From Bradyrhizobium sp. WSM1743 (GTDB taxonomy: Bacteria; Pseudomonadota; Alphaproteobacteria; Rhizobiales; Xanthobacteraceae): a stretch of 61,568 nt of DNA. The notes under the pieces were generated by a model that was given only the letters and a program-made list of their open reading frames with translations, did not search any database and was not told where the DNA came from. Position numbers and translations under genes: made by a program. The stretch covers positions 1 through 61,568 of the forward strand of contig NZ_AXAZ01000049.1 of the NCBI RefSeq assembly GCF_000473065.1. The letters are read 5' to 3'. Of this stretch, positions 28,008-36,619 are shown one piece after another (within the stretch, counting starts at the first letter, position 1; the number at the start of each line of letters is the position of its first letter).

Positions 28008-29441
28008 TCAGCGGCGGAACATGCCGCCCATCATGCCGCCGACGACACCGCCAACGAAGGCCGCACCGGCAGCATCGCCGGGGCTGCTGCGCTGTTGGGG
28101 AGCCGGCGCGGGCGCGCTGCTTGGTGCGGGGGCGCTGGCGGCGCGCCGGGCCGCCTTCTGGCTGTTGTCGCTCGCAACGGGCGGAGCAGCCACGACCTCC
28201 GAAAGCAGGGCCTTGTGCTGATGCTTGTTGAGGTAGCCTGACGACGGATAGCCGCGCGCGGCCTGCCAGCGCTTGATCACCGTGCGGGTCTCGTCGCTGA
28301 ACACGCCGGTCTGCTTGGTGTCAAAGCCGAGGCCGGTGAGGCGGCGCTGCACGTCGCGGCGCCCGGTCTTATCGAGGCCGATCTGGTCCTCGGTGAGCTG
28401 GGTGGCCTCGTCGGTGAAGGTCGCAGGATCGACGCCAGCGTTGAGCGTGCGGGTCGCGGTCGAGGGGCCGCTCTTGATCGCCGCGAGGCGTGCCAGCGCC
28501 AGTGCCTTGAACTGACCGTTCGGATAGGCGGAGAGATAGGCGTTGAGCTCCTCCGGCTTGTTGGACTCCTTCACCGAGCGCCAGTATTCGAGCTCGACAC
28601 CGTCCGAGCTCCCGGTCGCCGCCGGCACGACGCCGGAAGCGGTCGGGGCTGCGTTGGCGACCTGGGTGGTCGGGGCCTGATTGAGATAGACGGAGCCCGT
28701 CAGGTTGGTGTGCCCCCAAGGCAGTTGGCCTTTGCGCGTCTCTTCATTGACCTGGGCGCGCACCGCCGTCATCGCCTGCTGAATCTCGACGCCAGGCTTG
28801 GTGATGTTGTCGATCAGTGCGCGGGTAAACGGGCTGTTGTTGCCCTCCTGGCCGTCGAGCGCGGTCTGGCCAGGACCGGTGGCGAACGCGATCAGCGTGC
28901 CTTCGCCGGACTTCATCTCGGCGAGACCGCTCTGGACGTTGACGCTGCGGGTCGCCGCGTTCGACTTGATCTTGGCGGCGAACGGATTGTCGCGGCAGGC
29001 ATCGAGGAAGACGAGCTTGACCTTGGCATCGCCCATGGTCTGCTCGAGCGTCAGGTCGATGTTGATGGCAGCGCCCAGCTTGACGTCCATCTCCGACTTG
29101 ATGTCGGCATCGACGGGAAGCAGGTAGTTGGTACCGCTGACGGCGATGCCGTGGCCGGCATAATAGAACAGCGCGATATCGGAACCCTGCGCCTTGCGGC
29201 CGAAGTCGAGCAGCTTTTCCGTCATCTGGTCGCGGGAGAGATTGGAGCCTTCGATCACCTCGAAGCCGACATTGCGCAGCGTGGATGCCATCGCCTTGGC
29301 GTCGATCGGCGGGTTCGGCAATTGCGCGACGTTCTTGTAGGAGCCGTTGCCGACAACGAAGGCAACGCGGCGGTCAGCCTTGGCGGCACTGATCGACAGC
29401 GCCATGCACATCAGCGAGGCGAGGAGGGTGAGATAGCGCAT
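28008..29441 (-). CDS. Secreted caspase-like (metacaspase-type) protein with C-terminal peptidoglycan-binding-like domain
   Basis: 477 residues from the ATG at 29441, which opens a signal peptide (MRYLTLLASLMCMALSISAAKA). The p20-like domain starts RRVAFVVGNGSYKNVAQLPNP; the catalytic His is in LFYYAGHGI and the catalytic Cys in LVFLDACRDNPF. After a linker, TEDQIGLDKTGRRDVQRRLTGLGF, then TGVFSDETRTVIKRWQAARGY, fits a PGB-like domain. The end, GAAFVGGVVGGMMGGMFRR, is glycine-rich. Metacaspase-type enzymes cleave after Arg/Lys. Export plus a wall-binding-like module suggests an envelope role (inference). Confidence 0.85.
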   Translation of the reverse strand: MRYLTLLASLMCMALSISAAKADRRVAFVVGNGSYKNVAQLPNPPIDAKAMASTLRNVGFEVIEGSNLSRDQMTEKLLDFGRKAQGSDIALFYYAGHGIAVSGTNYLLPVDADIKSEMDVKLGAAINIDLTLEQTMGDAKVKLVFLDACRDNPFAAKIKSNAATRSVNVQSGLAEMKSGEGTLIAFATGPGQTALDGQEGNNSPFTRALIDNITKPGVEIQQAMTAVRAQVNEETRKGQLPWGHTNLTGSVYLNQAPTTQVANAAPTASGVVPAATGSSDGVELEYWRSVKESNKPEELNAYLSAYPNGQFKALALARLAAIKSGPSTATRTLNAGVDPATFTDEATQLTEDQIGLDKTGRRDVQRRLTGLGFDTKQTGVFSDETRTVIKRWQAARGYPSSGYLNKHQHKALLSEVVAAPPVASDNSQKAARRAASAPAPSSAPAPAPQQRSSPGDAAGAAFVGGVVGGMMGGMFRR

Positions 29442-29641
29442 TCTGAAATCCCCAGAATCGAATTGCAGGCAGCAACAAATTGGCAACGAACCTACACGAA
29501 GTGCCCGACTTCGCGCCACCAAAACGGCAGTCCGGTGCGTCAACCCGCTGCTGTGTGGCCGAATGTGCACGATGGAGAGCCCCTCCAACGTGATCCAAAT
29601 CACACGGCCACTTTGTTTTGTCGCCCGAGGCGGCGCGAGGT

Positions 29642-30517
29642 TCACTGCGCGCGGGCGGGAACCGGCGAAGCGGGCTTCAAATTGAGGAGATTGCCGAAAA
29701 GGATCAGTGCCGCACCGAGCACGGTCCAGGCGTCGAGCCGCTCGGAATACAGCAGCCAGCCGGCAGTCGCGGTCAGTGGAACCCGCAGGAAGTCCATCGG
29801 AACGACGATCGTCGCGTCGGCGTAGCGCATCGCGCTGGCGAGGCAATAGTGTGAGAATGTGCCGCAGACGGCGATCACGCCGACCCAGGCCCAGGCATAG
29901 AGCGATGGCCAGGTCCAGACGAACAGCGTCGGCACGAAGCCTGCGACCGACTGCACCACCAGCATCCAGAACAGGATCGAGAGCGCGCTTTCAGTGCGGG
30001 TCAGCGATTTCACCAGCGCCATCGAGACGCCGAATCCCATGGCGGCCCCGAGCGCGATGAGCTGCCCCGGATTGATCTCCCCGGTCGCAGGTCGGACGAT
30101 GACGATCACCCCGACGAGTCCCAGCACGATGGCGGCGATCTTCCAGGGCGTCATTTGTTCGGACAGGAAGCTTGCCGCGAGGATGGCCGTCCAGATCGGC
30201 ATGGTGAACTCGATCGCCACGACCTGGCCGATCGGGATCAGCGTCAGCGCGAAGAACCAGCCGAGCTGGGCAATATAGTGCACTAAATTGCGCCCGACAT
30301 GCTGCGGTAGGCGCGATGTCTTGAGCACCTTCAAGCCGCCGGCGCGGTAGATGATCGGCGAGAGCAACAGGAAGCCGACCAGCGACCTCACTTCCATGAT
30401 CTGAAAAACATTCAGCTCGCGCGTGGTCTCACGCCCGGCGACCGCCATGACCAGCATCAGTGACAGCCAGCCGGCCATCCACAGTGCAGCCATCGTTTTG
30501 GACGGTGTCGCGCTCAT
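29642..30517 (-). CDS. EamA/DMT-family transporter
   Basis: 291 residues with about ten hydrophobic helices arranged as two EamA repeats. The first begins TMAALWMAGWLSLMLVMAVAGRE and the second near NPGQLIALGAAMGFGVSMALVK. Motifs such as GQVVAIEFTMPIWTAILAASFLSEQ and YADATIVVPMDFLRVPLTATAGWLLYSE are typical of drug/metabolite exporters. The substrate is unknown. The gene is 200 bp upstream of, and on the same strand as, the caspase-like gene. Confidence 0.88.
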   Translation of the reverse strand: MSATPSKTMAALWMAGWLSLMLVMAVAGRETTRELNVFQIMEVRSLVGFLLLSPIIYRAGGLKVLKTSRLPQHVGRNLVHYIAQLGWFFALTLIPIGQVVAIEFTMPIWTAILAASFLSEQMTPWKIAAIVLGLVGVIVIVRPATGEINPGQLIALGAAMGFGVSMALVKSLTRTESALSILFWMLVVQSVAGFVPTLFVWTWPSLYAWAWVGVIAVCGTFSHYCLASAMRYADATIVVPMDFLRVPLTATAGWLLYSERLDAWTVLGAALILFGNLLNLKPASPVPARAQ

Positions 30518-30668
30518 CGGGGGCAGAATGCCGGAGGATGGAAACCTGAAGGACGGCCGGTATCGGCGACATCGCCGGCATTTGCAACGGTCAAATCTGC
30601 GGATGCAGCGATGCAGCGTGTCGTGCTAGGCATCTCTAAACAACGAGAAGATCGGGAGAGCTTCGCTC

Positions 30669-31067
30669 ATGCATATCTTGCAGCCGGCCGAGTGGAAAAA
30701 ACCGCGCGGCTTTTCCCATGGCGCCGTGGTCGAGGGGGCGGGCCGGTGGGTGGTTCTGGCCGGCCAAACCGGCGGCGACGAGGCTGGCAATTACGCGCCC
30801 GATATGGCCGCGCAGGTCGCGACCGCGCTGAAGCGGATCATCAAGCTCCTGGGCGAGGCCGGCGCCAGCCCCGAGCACATCGTCCGCCTGACCTGGTACC
30901 TGACCAGCCGCAGCGAATATGAAGCGGCTGGACCAGGGATTGGTGCGGCCTGGAAGGAAACGCTCGGACGCAATTTCCCGCCCTCGACGCTGCTCTATAT
31001 CGGTGGCCTCGTCGACGACCGGGCCAAGGTCGAGATCGAGGTCACGGCGTTCGTGCCGGACGCATAA
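30669..31067 (+). CDS. RidA-family protein
   Basis: 132 residues. The Rid fold is visible in AVVEGAGRWVVLAGQTG, MAAQVATALKRIIKLLGEAGASPEHIVRLTWYLTS and STLLYIGGLVDDRAKVEIEVTAFVPD. The acidic residue before the last strand (VEIE) is kept. The arginine that RidA uses for imine deamination (P-x-R-S/T in RidA) appears to be absent (FPPSTLLY), so this may belong to a Rid subgroup without that activity. The role is unknown. It is divergent from the DMT transporter gene. Confidence 0.85.
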   Translation: MHILQPAEWKKPRGFSHGAVVEGAGRWVVLAGQTGGDEAGNYAPDMAAQVATALKRIIKLLGEAGASPEHIVRLTWYLTSRSEYEAAGPGIGAAWKETLGRNFPPSTLLYIGGLVDDRAKVEIEVTAFVPDA

Positions 31068-31118
31068 AAAGTCGACCCGGCGAAGCCGCCCGCTCGATTG
31101 TCGTAACAACGGTTCGCC

Positions 31119-31664
31119 TTAGCGCGTCATCGAGATGCTGGCGCCACGGAACTGGCTGTCCGCGCGCATCGTGACGGTCTGCTTGTTGCCGCTCGTCCTC
31201 AGCGCGATATTGGCGTTGAAGCCTGCGGCGGAGGCGACCACCTCAAAGTTTCCGCCGCCACCGCGGCCCTGGAGCGAGCCAGAGATGTTGCGGCTGGACT
31301 CGGACCAGCTTCCCGAAATGGCATTGCCCGCCGACTGAACGTTGGCGGAGAGGATGAACTTGTAGGCGTCGCTGGCACAGGTCAGCGTCATTTCCATTGT
31401 GGGCCCGATGGGAGCATACTTGGCCCGGCAACGGATGCGCTCCGTCGATCCGTCCTCGAGGCTGACGGTGCCGCCGCCGCTCCAGGTGCCTGCCATCGGG
31501 CCAAACGGGCCTGACTGAGCTTTGCTTTCGGTGTGGGCGATACCCGTCCCAAACAAAACGGCGGCCGCGATCAGCAGCCGCCGGCTTCTAGCGCGAGTCT
31601 CAGTTGGCTTATTGGCGCGATGCTTCCCACCGCCCGCTGCACGGTATGCCTGCAGATGCTCCAT
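31119..31664 (-). CDS. Exported protein of unknown function
   Basis: 181 residues from the ATG at 31664, which has GGGGAAGTGG upstream. The N-terminus is basic (TRARSRRLL) before a hydrophobic signal (IAAAVLFGTGIAHTESKAQ). The mature part is beta-rich and alternates sequence such as MAGTWSGGGTVSLEDGSTERIRC and VTMRADSQFRGASISM, a pattern seen in rhizobial periplasmic proteins. Two cysteines (RCRAKY, LTCASD) could pair. It overlaps the preceding gene by 56 bp, which is long, but no later start retains the signal peptide. Confidence 0.6.
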   Translation of the reverse strand: MEHLQAYRAAGGGKHRANKPTETRARSRRLLIAAAVLFGTGIAHTESKAQSGPFGPMAGTWSGGGTVSLEDGSTERIRCRAKYAPIGPTMEMTLTCASDAYKFILSANVQSAGNAISGSWSESSRNISGSLQGRGGGGNFEVVASAAGFNANIALRTSGNKQTVTMRADSQFRGASISMTR

Positions 31665-31959
31665 TCCACTTCCCCGATCCGGCGTTGCCGTTGAGTTGAC
31701 CGTTGGCATATGCACCATTGATCGAAACTTTCACAAGTCCCCCACTGCCGATGGTGCCGGAAACGTTAGCACCGGGCGCGGTGATCTTGCCATCGGCAAC
31801 CGTCAGCATGGAGCTCGCGGTCGGTTCGCACGAACCGCTCTTGGTCACGATGGTGACGTGCCAGTTGCCGTCATAGGGGCTCTGGGCAAAGGCGGGGACG
31901 GCGAGGGTGCCGGCGAAAACTGAGGCGGCACAGAACACCGCAATGCGACCAAAACGCAT
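31609..31959 (-). CDS. Small exported beta-rich protein
   Basis: 116 residues from the ATG at 31959. The signal peptide is MRFGRIAVFCAASVFAGTLAVPAFAQ. The mature part (SPYDGNWHVTIVTKSGSCEP, then LTVADGKITAPGANVSGTIGSGG) looks like a small beta-sandwich with two cysteines (SGSCEP and IPCSGRW). It resembles the exported gene just downstream in design (GNWH/GTWSG opening), so the two may be distant relatives. Unknown function. Confidence 0.7.
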   Translation of the reverse strand: MRFGRIAVFCAASVFAGTLAVPAFAQSPYDGNWHVTIVTKSGSCEPTASSMLTVADGKITAPGANVSGTIGSGGLVKVSINGAYANGQLNGNAGSGKWNGASAGIPCSGRWEASRQ

Positions 31960-32139
31960 GAATTCGTCCTTGAATGTGTCTGATATGCTGACGGTTATTC
32001 GGACGAAATGTGACGGAAATTTGTTGCAATGCCAAAGCGAAAATTGTTCCTGTGGGAACAAAGGTTTATTTGCGCTTTTGGTCCCAAATTCCGAAGTGGA
32101 ATCAAGGCCCCTTCACATTAAGGGTAAACGTCAGGGCGA

Positions 32140-32184
32140 CTCAGGGAAGGCTGGCTCAGGAAAAGCTGGTTCAGGAAAGGCTCG
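32140..32184. repeat. Three 15-bp tandem repeats at the 3' end of the formyltransferase gene
   Basis: CTCAGGGAAGGCTGG, CTCAGGAAAAGCTGG and TTCAGGAAAGGCTCG follow each other directly. The period is a multiple of three, so each unit carries the same TGA stop on the minus strand. The first encountered is the stop of the gene at 32171. Confidence 0.7.
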
Positions 32185-32758
32185 GCGCGGAGGTGGCGAA
32201 CTGCTCGTCCTGAATCTTGGCGGGCAGCGCCTTGTGCACCTTGATGTAGTCGATCACATCGGCGAGCAGCTTGAGCCCGAGCGGCGCCAGCGCGCGCTCC
32301 CAAAGCTCCCGTGCGGTCTCGCCCTTCTTGACGAAGCACCAGTCCTGGGCGGCGATCGCGCCGGCGTCCATGCGGTCGGCGAGATGGTAGATCGTGCCGC
32401 CGGCGATCGGATCGCCTTCCTTGATGGTCCATTCCACCGCGGCCTTGCCGCGATGGCGCGGCAGCAGCGAGGGGTGATAGCCGATCCCGCCGAACTTGGC
32501 GGAGGCGAGCGCGTCCCTGCCGATTCGGGCATGGCTGTGCGCGGTGATGATCAGATCGGTGTCGGGGCCAATCTCGGACGCCACCACCAGTTTCGGATTG
32601 GCCTGGACCACGACCTCGATGCCGGCGGCCCTGGCTGTCGCGGCGAGGCGATCCTCGGCATCGGCCACCACGACCCGGACGACCGCGACGCTGTGCTCCC
32701 GCAGCATGTTCAGGGTGGTCACGCCGAAATGGCGGGAGCCGACGAGGGTAATGCGCAT
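32171..32758 (-). CDS. Formyltransferase-domain protein (Fmt/PurN-like)
   Basis: 195 residues. It opens MRITLVGSRHFGVTTLNML; the Fmt-type core is IITAHSHARIGRDAL, then GIGYHPSLLPRHRGKAAVEW and GGTIYHLADRMDAGAIAAQ. HPSLLPRHRG is the folate/active-site motif (N-x-H-x-S-L-L-P-x-x-x-G in Fmt, with GYHPS here). Fmt proteins have ~310 residues with a C-terminal tRNA domain, absent here. It probably formylates a small amine or sugar nucleotide; the substrate is unknown. The stop lies in a tandem repeat. Confidence 0.85.
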   Translation of the reverse strand: MRITLVGSRHFGVTTLNMLREHSVAVVRVVVADAEDRLAATARAAGIEVVVQANPKLVVASEIGPDTDLIITAHSHARIGRDALASAKFGGIGYHPSLLPRHRGKAAVEWTIKEGDPIAGGTIYHLADRMDAGAIAAQDWCFVKKGETARELWERALAPLGLKLLADVIDYIKVHKALPAKIQDEQFATSAPSLS

Positions 32759-32947
32759 GGGGGTCCGATCCGTCTCGCAACTGCGTCATCCCCCGATAAC
32801 ACGTCCGTACGCCCTGTCACCATCCGCGCGGCGTTTGCGTGGGTTATCAACAATGCGCCGCGCGGCGGCTGCGGCGAACTCTGGGATTGCGCAGACGATC
32901 GCTCCGGTGCTTCCTTGCGGGTATTGCACCGGCTCGGGAGTGAGCGC

Positions 32948-33232
32948 ATGCGCAGCGTCCGGCTTGTCGTTCTCGCGACACTGATGGCGGTTACTTCGGC
33001 CCATGCTGGTGGCCCGTACCCGGCAGTCCCGCCCGAAACCGGCGTCGCGCCGTTGGTGGGGCCGGCCTGGGACGCCTATCGTTGCGCCCAGGGGCCGGTG
33101 ATCAATTTCTATCATCGCGCCTATTACGGCGAGGAACCGCCGGCGCTCTATCGCGGCTACGCCTACCGGCCATATTACCGCTACGGCGCCTATCGCCGAT
33201 TGCCGCGCACCTATTTCTGCGTCACCGACTAG
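32948..33232 (+). CDS. Small exported tyrosine-rich protein
   Basis: 94 residues. The signal peptide is MRSVRLVVLATLMAVTSAHA. The mature part contains GPAWDAYRCAQGPVINFYHR, then YYGEEPPALYRGYAYRPYYRYGAY and ends TYFCVTD, with many Tyr and two Cys. Related small proteins are common in Bradyrhizobium. The stop codon is the first base of a palindromic repeat. Function unknown. Confidence 0.6.
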   Translation: MRSVRLVVLATLMAVTSAHAGGPYPAVPPETGVAPLVGPAWDAYRCAQGPVINFYHRAYYGEEPPALYRGYAYRPYYRYGAYRRLPRTYFCVTD

Positions 33233-33280
33233 AGCATGATCCGGAAAAGTGCGCAGCGGTTTTCCGAAAAGATCATGCTC
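33232..33280. repeat. Palindromic dispersed repeat (GAGCATGAT family)
   Basis: The outer arms GAGCATGAT and ATCATGCTC are exact inverses, with CCGGAAAAG / CTTTTCGG inside. This element is very frequent in rhizobial genomes and typically follows genes, as it does here. Confidence 0.8.
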
Positions 33281-33664
33281 AAACAATAACCCAAAGCGCG
33301 ATAGCGCTTCTTCCTGAGCCCATCGCGCTTTAGCGTTGCCGCGCCGCCACGGTCGGACGGAAAGCGGCCGATGAGCGGTTCCTGTGTTTCGTTTGTAACG
33401 GAGATGCCCCTGATCGGCTGATAATGTGCGCCAACCGGGGCTGGCGACATTTCAACCGCATCCGTTTTCGAACCCGGCTTTGGCCGCTGGCGTGATCGCC
33501 GGCGGCCTTTTCGCGCCACGCATCACGACATCATCGGGCGGCAACACGATCTCAACCAGCTTGGCGTATCGACGAATCTGTCGCGGATTTGTATTGCGTA
33601 CCGCGACACGAAAACGTCCGCCGGCGTGGGTGCGCCGCCGGGCCTTTTCGCCGGACGGATTTTC
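33281..33664. other. Intergenic region without a recognisable gene
   Basis: 384 bp. Open frames exist on both strands but none has a start with a Shine-Dalgarno site or a family pattern. I see no clear promoter or terminator apart from the repeat at its left edge. Confidence 0.35.
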
Positions 33665-33883
33665 ATGCCGAGTGCAATCGAGCAGATCGTCGACGCCTAT
33701 GTGCGTCTGAAGAACCGCCGTGGACTCGACCAGCTGATGATGCACAGGCAGCGGCTCGCGGTCGATCTGAAGAGCAGGTCCGGCTACGATTTCAGCCTGC
33801 CGATCGGCCAGATCGACGAGGAGATCGCGATCATCGAGGCGGGGCTCAGCCGGCTCAAGGCGGAGAACTCCACGACGATCTAG
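33665..33883 (+). CDS. Small conserved-looking protein of unknown function
   Basis: 72 residues (PSAIEQIVDAYVRLKNRRG, then HRQRLAVDLKSRSGYDFSLP and IDEEIAIIEAGLSRL). It is charged, helical and without export signal. The chosen ATG removes an odd upstream extension. I remember similar small proteins in Bradyrhizobium but know no function. Confidence 0.6.
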   Translation: MPSAIEQIVDAYVRLKNRRGLDQLMMHRQRLAVDLKSRSGYDFSLPIGQIDEEIAIIEAGLSRLKAENSTTI

Positions 33884-34052
33884 ATTGTCTGCGCCGTTGC
33901 GCGAGACTTGGGGGCCGACGCATCGTCGCAGTCCGAGCCCGGTTCATGCACGGTTCAGGCCGGCCGTGTCTCAATCGTCAGGTCGTTTCGTGGGACACGA
34001 ATCCTGATAGGCTTTCCTGATAGGCTTGTCCCCGTGATTTGGAGGAGACGTC

Positions 34053-34469
34053 ATGATCGAGCTTGCGCTGGCTGGCCTGCTTGCGTTCGCAACCGTGCCC
34101 GCGGCAACGCCGGCGCCTATGGTGGAGCAAGTTCAGTTCAGAGGTGGTCCGGGCGGACAATGTCCGCACGGCTATGATTTCAACCACTCGAACGGCCGCT
34201 GCTATCCCAACGAGTATCACGCGCCGGGTGTCTACACTGGGGTCGGACCAGGCTATGGGCGCGGTGGCGGCCTGTGTCCGCACGGATACGACTACAATTA
34301 CTCGACCGGCCAGTGCTATCCGAATGATGCGCACGCGCCGGGCGCTTACGGGCGTCCCCAATATTACGGACGACGCGGCGGGCTCTGTCCGGACGGCTAC
34401 GACTACAATTATTCGCAGGGACAGTGCTATCCGAACAGCGCACGCGCGCCCGGACTGTACGGGCGATAA
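34053..34469 (+). CDS. Exported repeat protein with three C-P-x-G-Y-D units
   Basis: 138 residues. A short hydrophobic N-terminus (MIELALAGLLAFATVPAA) probably directs export. Three tandem units of about 35 residues each read G-G-x-C-P-H/D-G-Y-D-x-N-x-S-x-G-x-C-Y-P-N, then an H/R-A-P-G spacer. The paired cysteines per unit suggest small disulphide loops. Units 2 and 3 are most alike, which points to recent internal duplication. The family is unnamed to me. GGAGGAGAC precedes the ATG. Confidence 0.7.
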   Translation: MIELALAGLLAFATVPAATPAPMVEQVQFRGGPGGQCPHGYDFNHSNGRCYPNEYHAPGVYTGVGPGYGRGGGLCPHGYDYNYSTGQCYPNDAHAPGAYGRPQYYGRRGGLCPDGYDYNYSQGQCYPNSARAPGLYGR

Positions 34470-34495
34470 TCGATCGCCGTGCGAAGCGGGCGCGC

Positions 34496-34798
34496 TCAGT
34501 CGCGCCGGCCGCCGTCAATCACCGTGAACAGCGGCCGCGCCGGCGTCGGCTCGACCAGCAATTCCTCCACCAGTGCGGTGGCTGCATCGACATATTTGCG
34601 GGTCGGCTTATCCAGAGGGCGCTTGGCTTCGTCGTCAAGCGCGACCTTTGCGGCTTCGACCAGCTTGCGCATGCGTGCTGCATGGTCGTCGCCCGCCGTC
34701 AGCGTCGCGCGCGCCAGCGAGCGCAGCACGAACAGCTCGCCCTCGAGGCGGAGCAGACGGTCGTTGAGCCTGGTCAGGACGGCGTTGAGGTCGGCCAT
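34496..34798 (-). CDS. Helical protein of unknown function
   Basis: 100 residues: ADLNAVLTRLNDRLLRLEGE, LVEAAKVALDDEAKRPLDKP and a C-terminal VEPTPARPLFTVIDGGRRD. It is mostly amphipathic helix, possibly coiled coil in the first 30 residues, with no signal peptide. It is convergent with the C-P-x-G-Y-D repeat gene. Confidence 0.65.
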   Translation of the reverse strand: MADLNAVLTRLNDRLLRLEGELFVLRSLARATLTAGDDHAARMRKLVEAAKVALDDEAKRPLDKPTRKYVDAATALVEELLVEPTPARPLFTVIDGGRRD

Positions 34799-34904
34799 AT
34801 TTGCTGTTCGGCGCGAAGGATCCGCCCTGATCTAACGGCGATCGGTGAACGGAGTCCAAACGGCGCCGGTGCAATTCGGCCGATCCTGCGACGCCGCGGA
34901 CAGC

Positions 34905-35132
34905 TTACCACTCGACTCCCGCCCAGCGCCTGCCGAACACAGGCGGCCTCGTCTTCACGGCTTGCCAGCCGAAGAAGTGATGCTTGCCGGACCAGGCGTG
35001 CACGACGCCGCTACAGACGCCGCATTTGAAGCTGCCGGTATGGGCCTCGCTGTGCTCCTCTCTGGTCGCGGTGTAGTTCATGCCGCAACCCGCACAGGTG
35101 AACTCTTCGATCGTCCAGATGCTGTTGGCCAT
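34905..35132 (-). CDS. Zinc-ribbon protein
   Basis: 75 residues from the ATG at 35132. TCAGCGMNYTATREEHSEAHTGSFKCGVCSGVVHAW holds two CxxC pairs 27 residues apart, a classic zinc ribbon. A longer upstream reading frame exists but lacks the character of this family. DNA or RNA binding is possible; the function is unknown. Confidence 0.65.
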   Translation of the reverse strand: MANSIWTIEEFTCAGCGMNYTATREEHSEAHTGSFKCGVCSGVVHAWSGKHHFFGWQAVKTRPPVFGRRWAGVEW

Positions 35133-35451
35133 GGCCCAGAAGGTGTTTCGGTGACCCCGATCCACAGTAGTCATCCGCGTTTGCAGCGGGGTAAACTGGC
35201 GAGGGGAAATCCGGTTAACGGGCATTAGCCAAGCTGGGCAGGAGCGCAGACCATCCGCCCGCCCATCCAGATCAGCCGCCGTTTCGACTGTTCGAATGTC
35301 CCGGTCGATGAGCATCTGCACCCAATGGCCCCGATCTGTTCCCAATCGGGAGCATGGTCAGTTCCAGTCGCCTTGACGCAGGATGCGTTGCTGGCAATAA
35401 CGGCTGGACCTCGCAAGCGCCGGAAATTGCGTTCATGCCGCAAGGAAAGCT
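35133..35451. other. Intergenic region upstream of the AI-2E permease gene
   Basis: 319 bp between divergent genes. Apart from room for two promoters I see no gene, repeat or strong hairpin. Confidence 0.3.
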
Positions 35452-36537
35452 GTGCCCGTGAAAAGCCTCCGTCAGCTCCTGACGGGAGAGGACGTCATCC
35501 AGCTCGTGATCCGGCTCGGCCTGCTCGCCCTGCTGATCATCTGGACCTTCCTGATCATCCGCCCGTTCGTGCCGATCCTGGCCTGGAGCGGCGTGCTGGC
35601 GGTTGCGTTCTATCCGGCGTTCAGCTGGGTTGCCAAGATTCTCGGCGGCCGGCCCAAGACCGCAGCAGCGATCCTGACCCTGATCACGCTGGGCATCGTC
35701 ATTGGTCCGGCGACCTGGCTCGGCATCAGTGCGGTGGACGGCGTGCGCGAGCTGGCACACCAGCTCGGCACCGGCGATCTCGCGCTGCAATCGGCGCCGG
35801 AGCAGCTCAAGTCCTGGCCGCTCGTCGGCCCCTGGCTCTACGAGCTCTGGGACCAAGCCTATAACAACGTTCGGGCGGTGGTGCGCGAAGTGGCGCCGTA
35901 TCTCCAGCCGCTGGCAGGCCCGCTGCTTTCGCTCGCAGGCGACGCCGGCCTTGGCACGCTCCAGTTTCTCGTCTCCGTGTTCGTCGCCGGCTTCCTGTTT
36001 CCGCATGGGCCGCGGCTGGTCGCGGCCGGCCGCAGCTTCCTGTTTCGCATCGTGCCGGAGCAGAGCGAGCATTTCCTGTCGCTTGCGGGTGCGACCATTC
36101 GCGCCGTGGCGCAGGGCGTGATCGGCGTCGCGATCGTGCAGGCGCTGCTCGCCGGCATCGGCTTCAAGCTCGCTTCGGTGCCGAGCGCGGGCCTTCTCGC
36201 CTTCATCGTGCTGCTGCTCTCGATCGTGCAGATCGGTGCTTTCCTCGTGCTGCTGCCGGTGATCATCTGGATATGGACCGCCAAGGACGTCACCACGGCG
36301 CTGCTCCTCACCGTGTTTCTCGTCGTCGTCGGTTTCATCGACACCATGTTGAAGCCGCTCGTCATGGGGCGCGGCCTGACCACCCCGACCATCGTGATCT
36401 TCGTCGGCGTGATCGGCGGCACGCTGGCCCACGGCATCGTCGGCCTGTTCATCGGCCCGATCGTCCTGTCGGTGGCCTGGGAGCTGATGATGGCCTGGAT
36501 CAGGACCGAGGATCGGGCGGAGGCGGGGAAGGGCTGA
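35452..36537 (+). CDS. AI-2E family membrane permease
   Basis: 361 residues from GTG (a second GTG two codons on has the better distance to AAGGAAAG). About eight helices follow: LIRLGLLALLIIWTFLIIRPFVPILAWSG at the start, and a second cluster from GVIGVAIVQALLAGIGFKLASVP through VTTALLLTVFLVVVGFIDTMLKPLVMGRGLTTP to HGIVGLFIGPIVLSVAWELM. This is the layout of the PF01594 family (YdiK/TqsA-like). The transported compound is unknown; despite the name, most members have no proven AI-2 role. Confidence 0.88.
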   Translation: MPVKSLRQLLTGEDVIQLVIRLGLLALLIIWTFLIIRPFVPILAWSGVLAVAFYPAFSWVAKILGGRPKTAAAILTLITLGIVIGPATWLGISAVDGVRELAHQLGTGDLALQSAPEQLKSWPLVGPWLYELWDQAYNNVRAVVREVAPYLQPLAGPLLSLAGDAGLGTLQFLVSVFVAGFLFPHGPRLVAAGRSFLFRIVPEQSEHFLSLAGATIRAVAQGVIGVAIVQALLAGIGFKLASVPSAGLLAFIVLLLSIVQIGAFLVLLPVIIWIWTAKDVTTALLLTVFLVVVGFIDTMLKPLVMGRGLTTPTIVIFVGVIGGTLAHGIVGLFIGPIVLSVAWELMMAWIRTEDRAEAGKG

Positions 36538-36619
36538 CCTCGCACCCCGAATGGCGCGGTCTGCCGGCCGTGCCGCGCCAGGCCCCTTGGCTGGCGTCCT
36601 ATGATCAAGGCGTGCCGCG

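Noticed and set aside
31609..32061. Longer start for the small exported protein ending at 31609
   Set aside because: The extra N-terminal residues precede a clear signal peptide starting at the ATG at 31959.
31907..32947. Long upstream extension of the small exported protein at 32948
   Set aside because: It runs antisense through the formyltransferase gene; the signal peptide at 32948 defines a more credible start.
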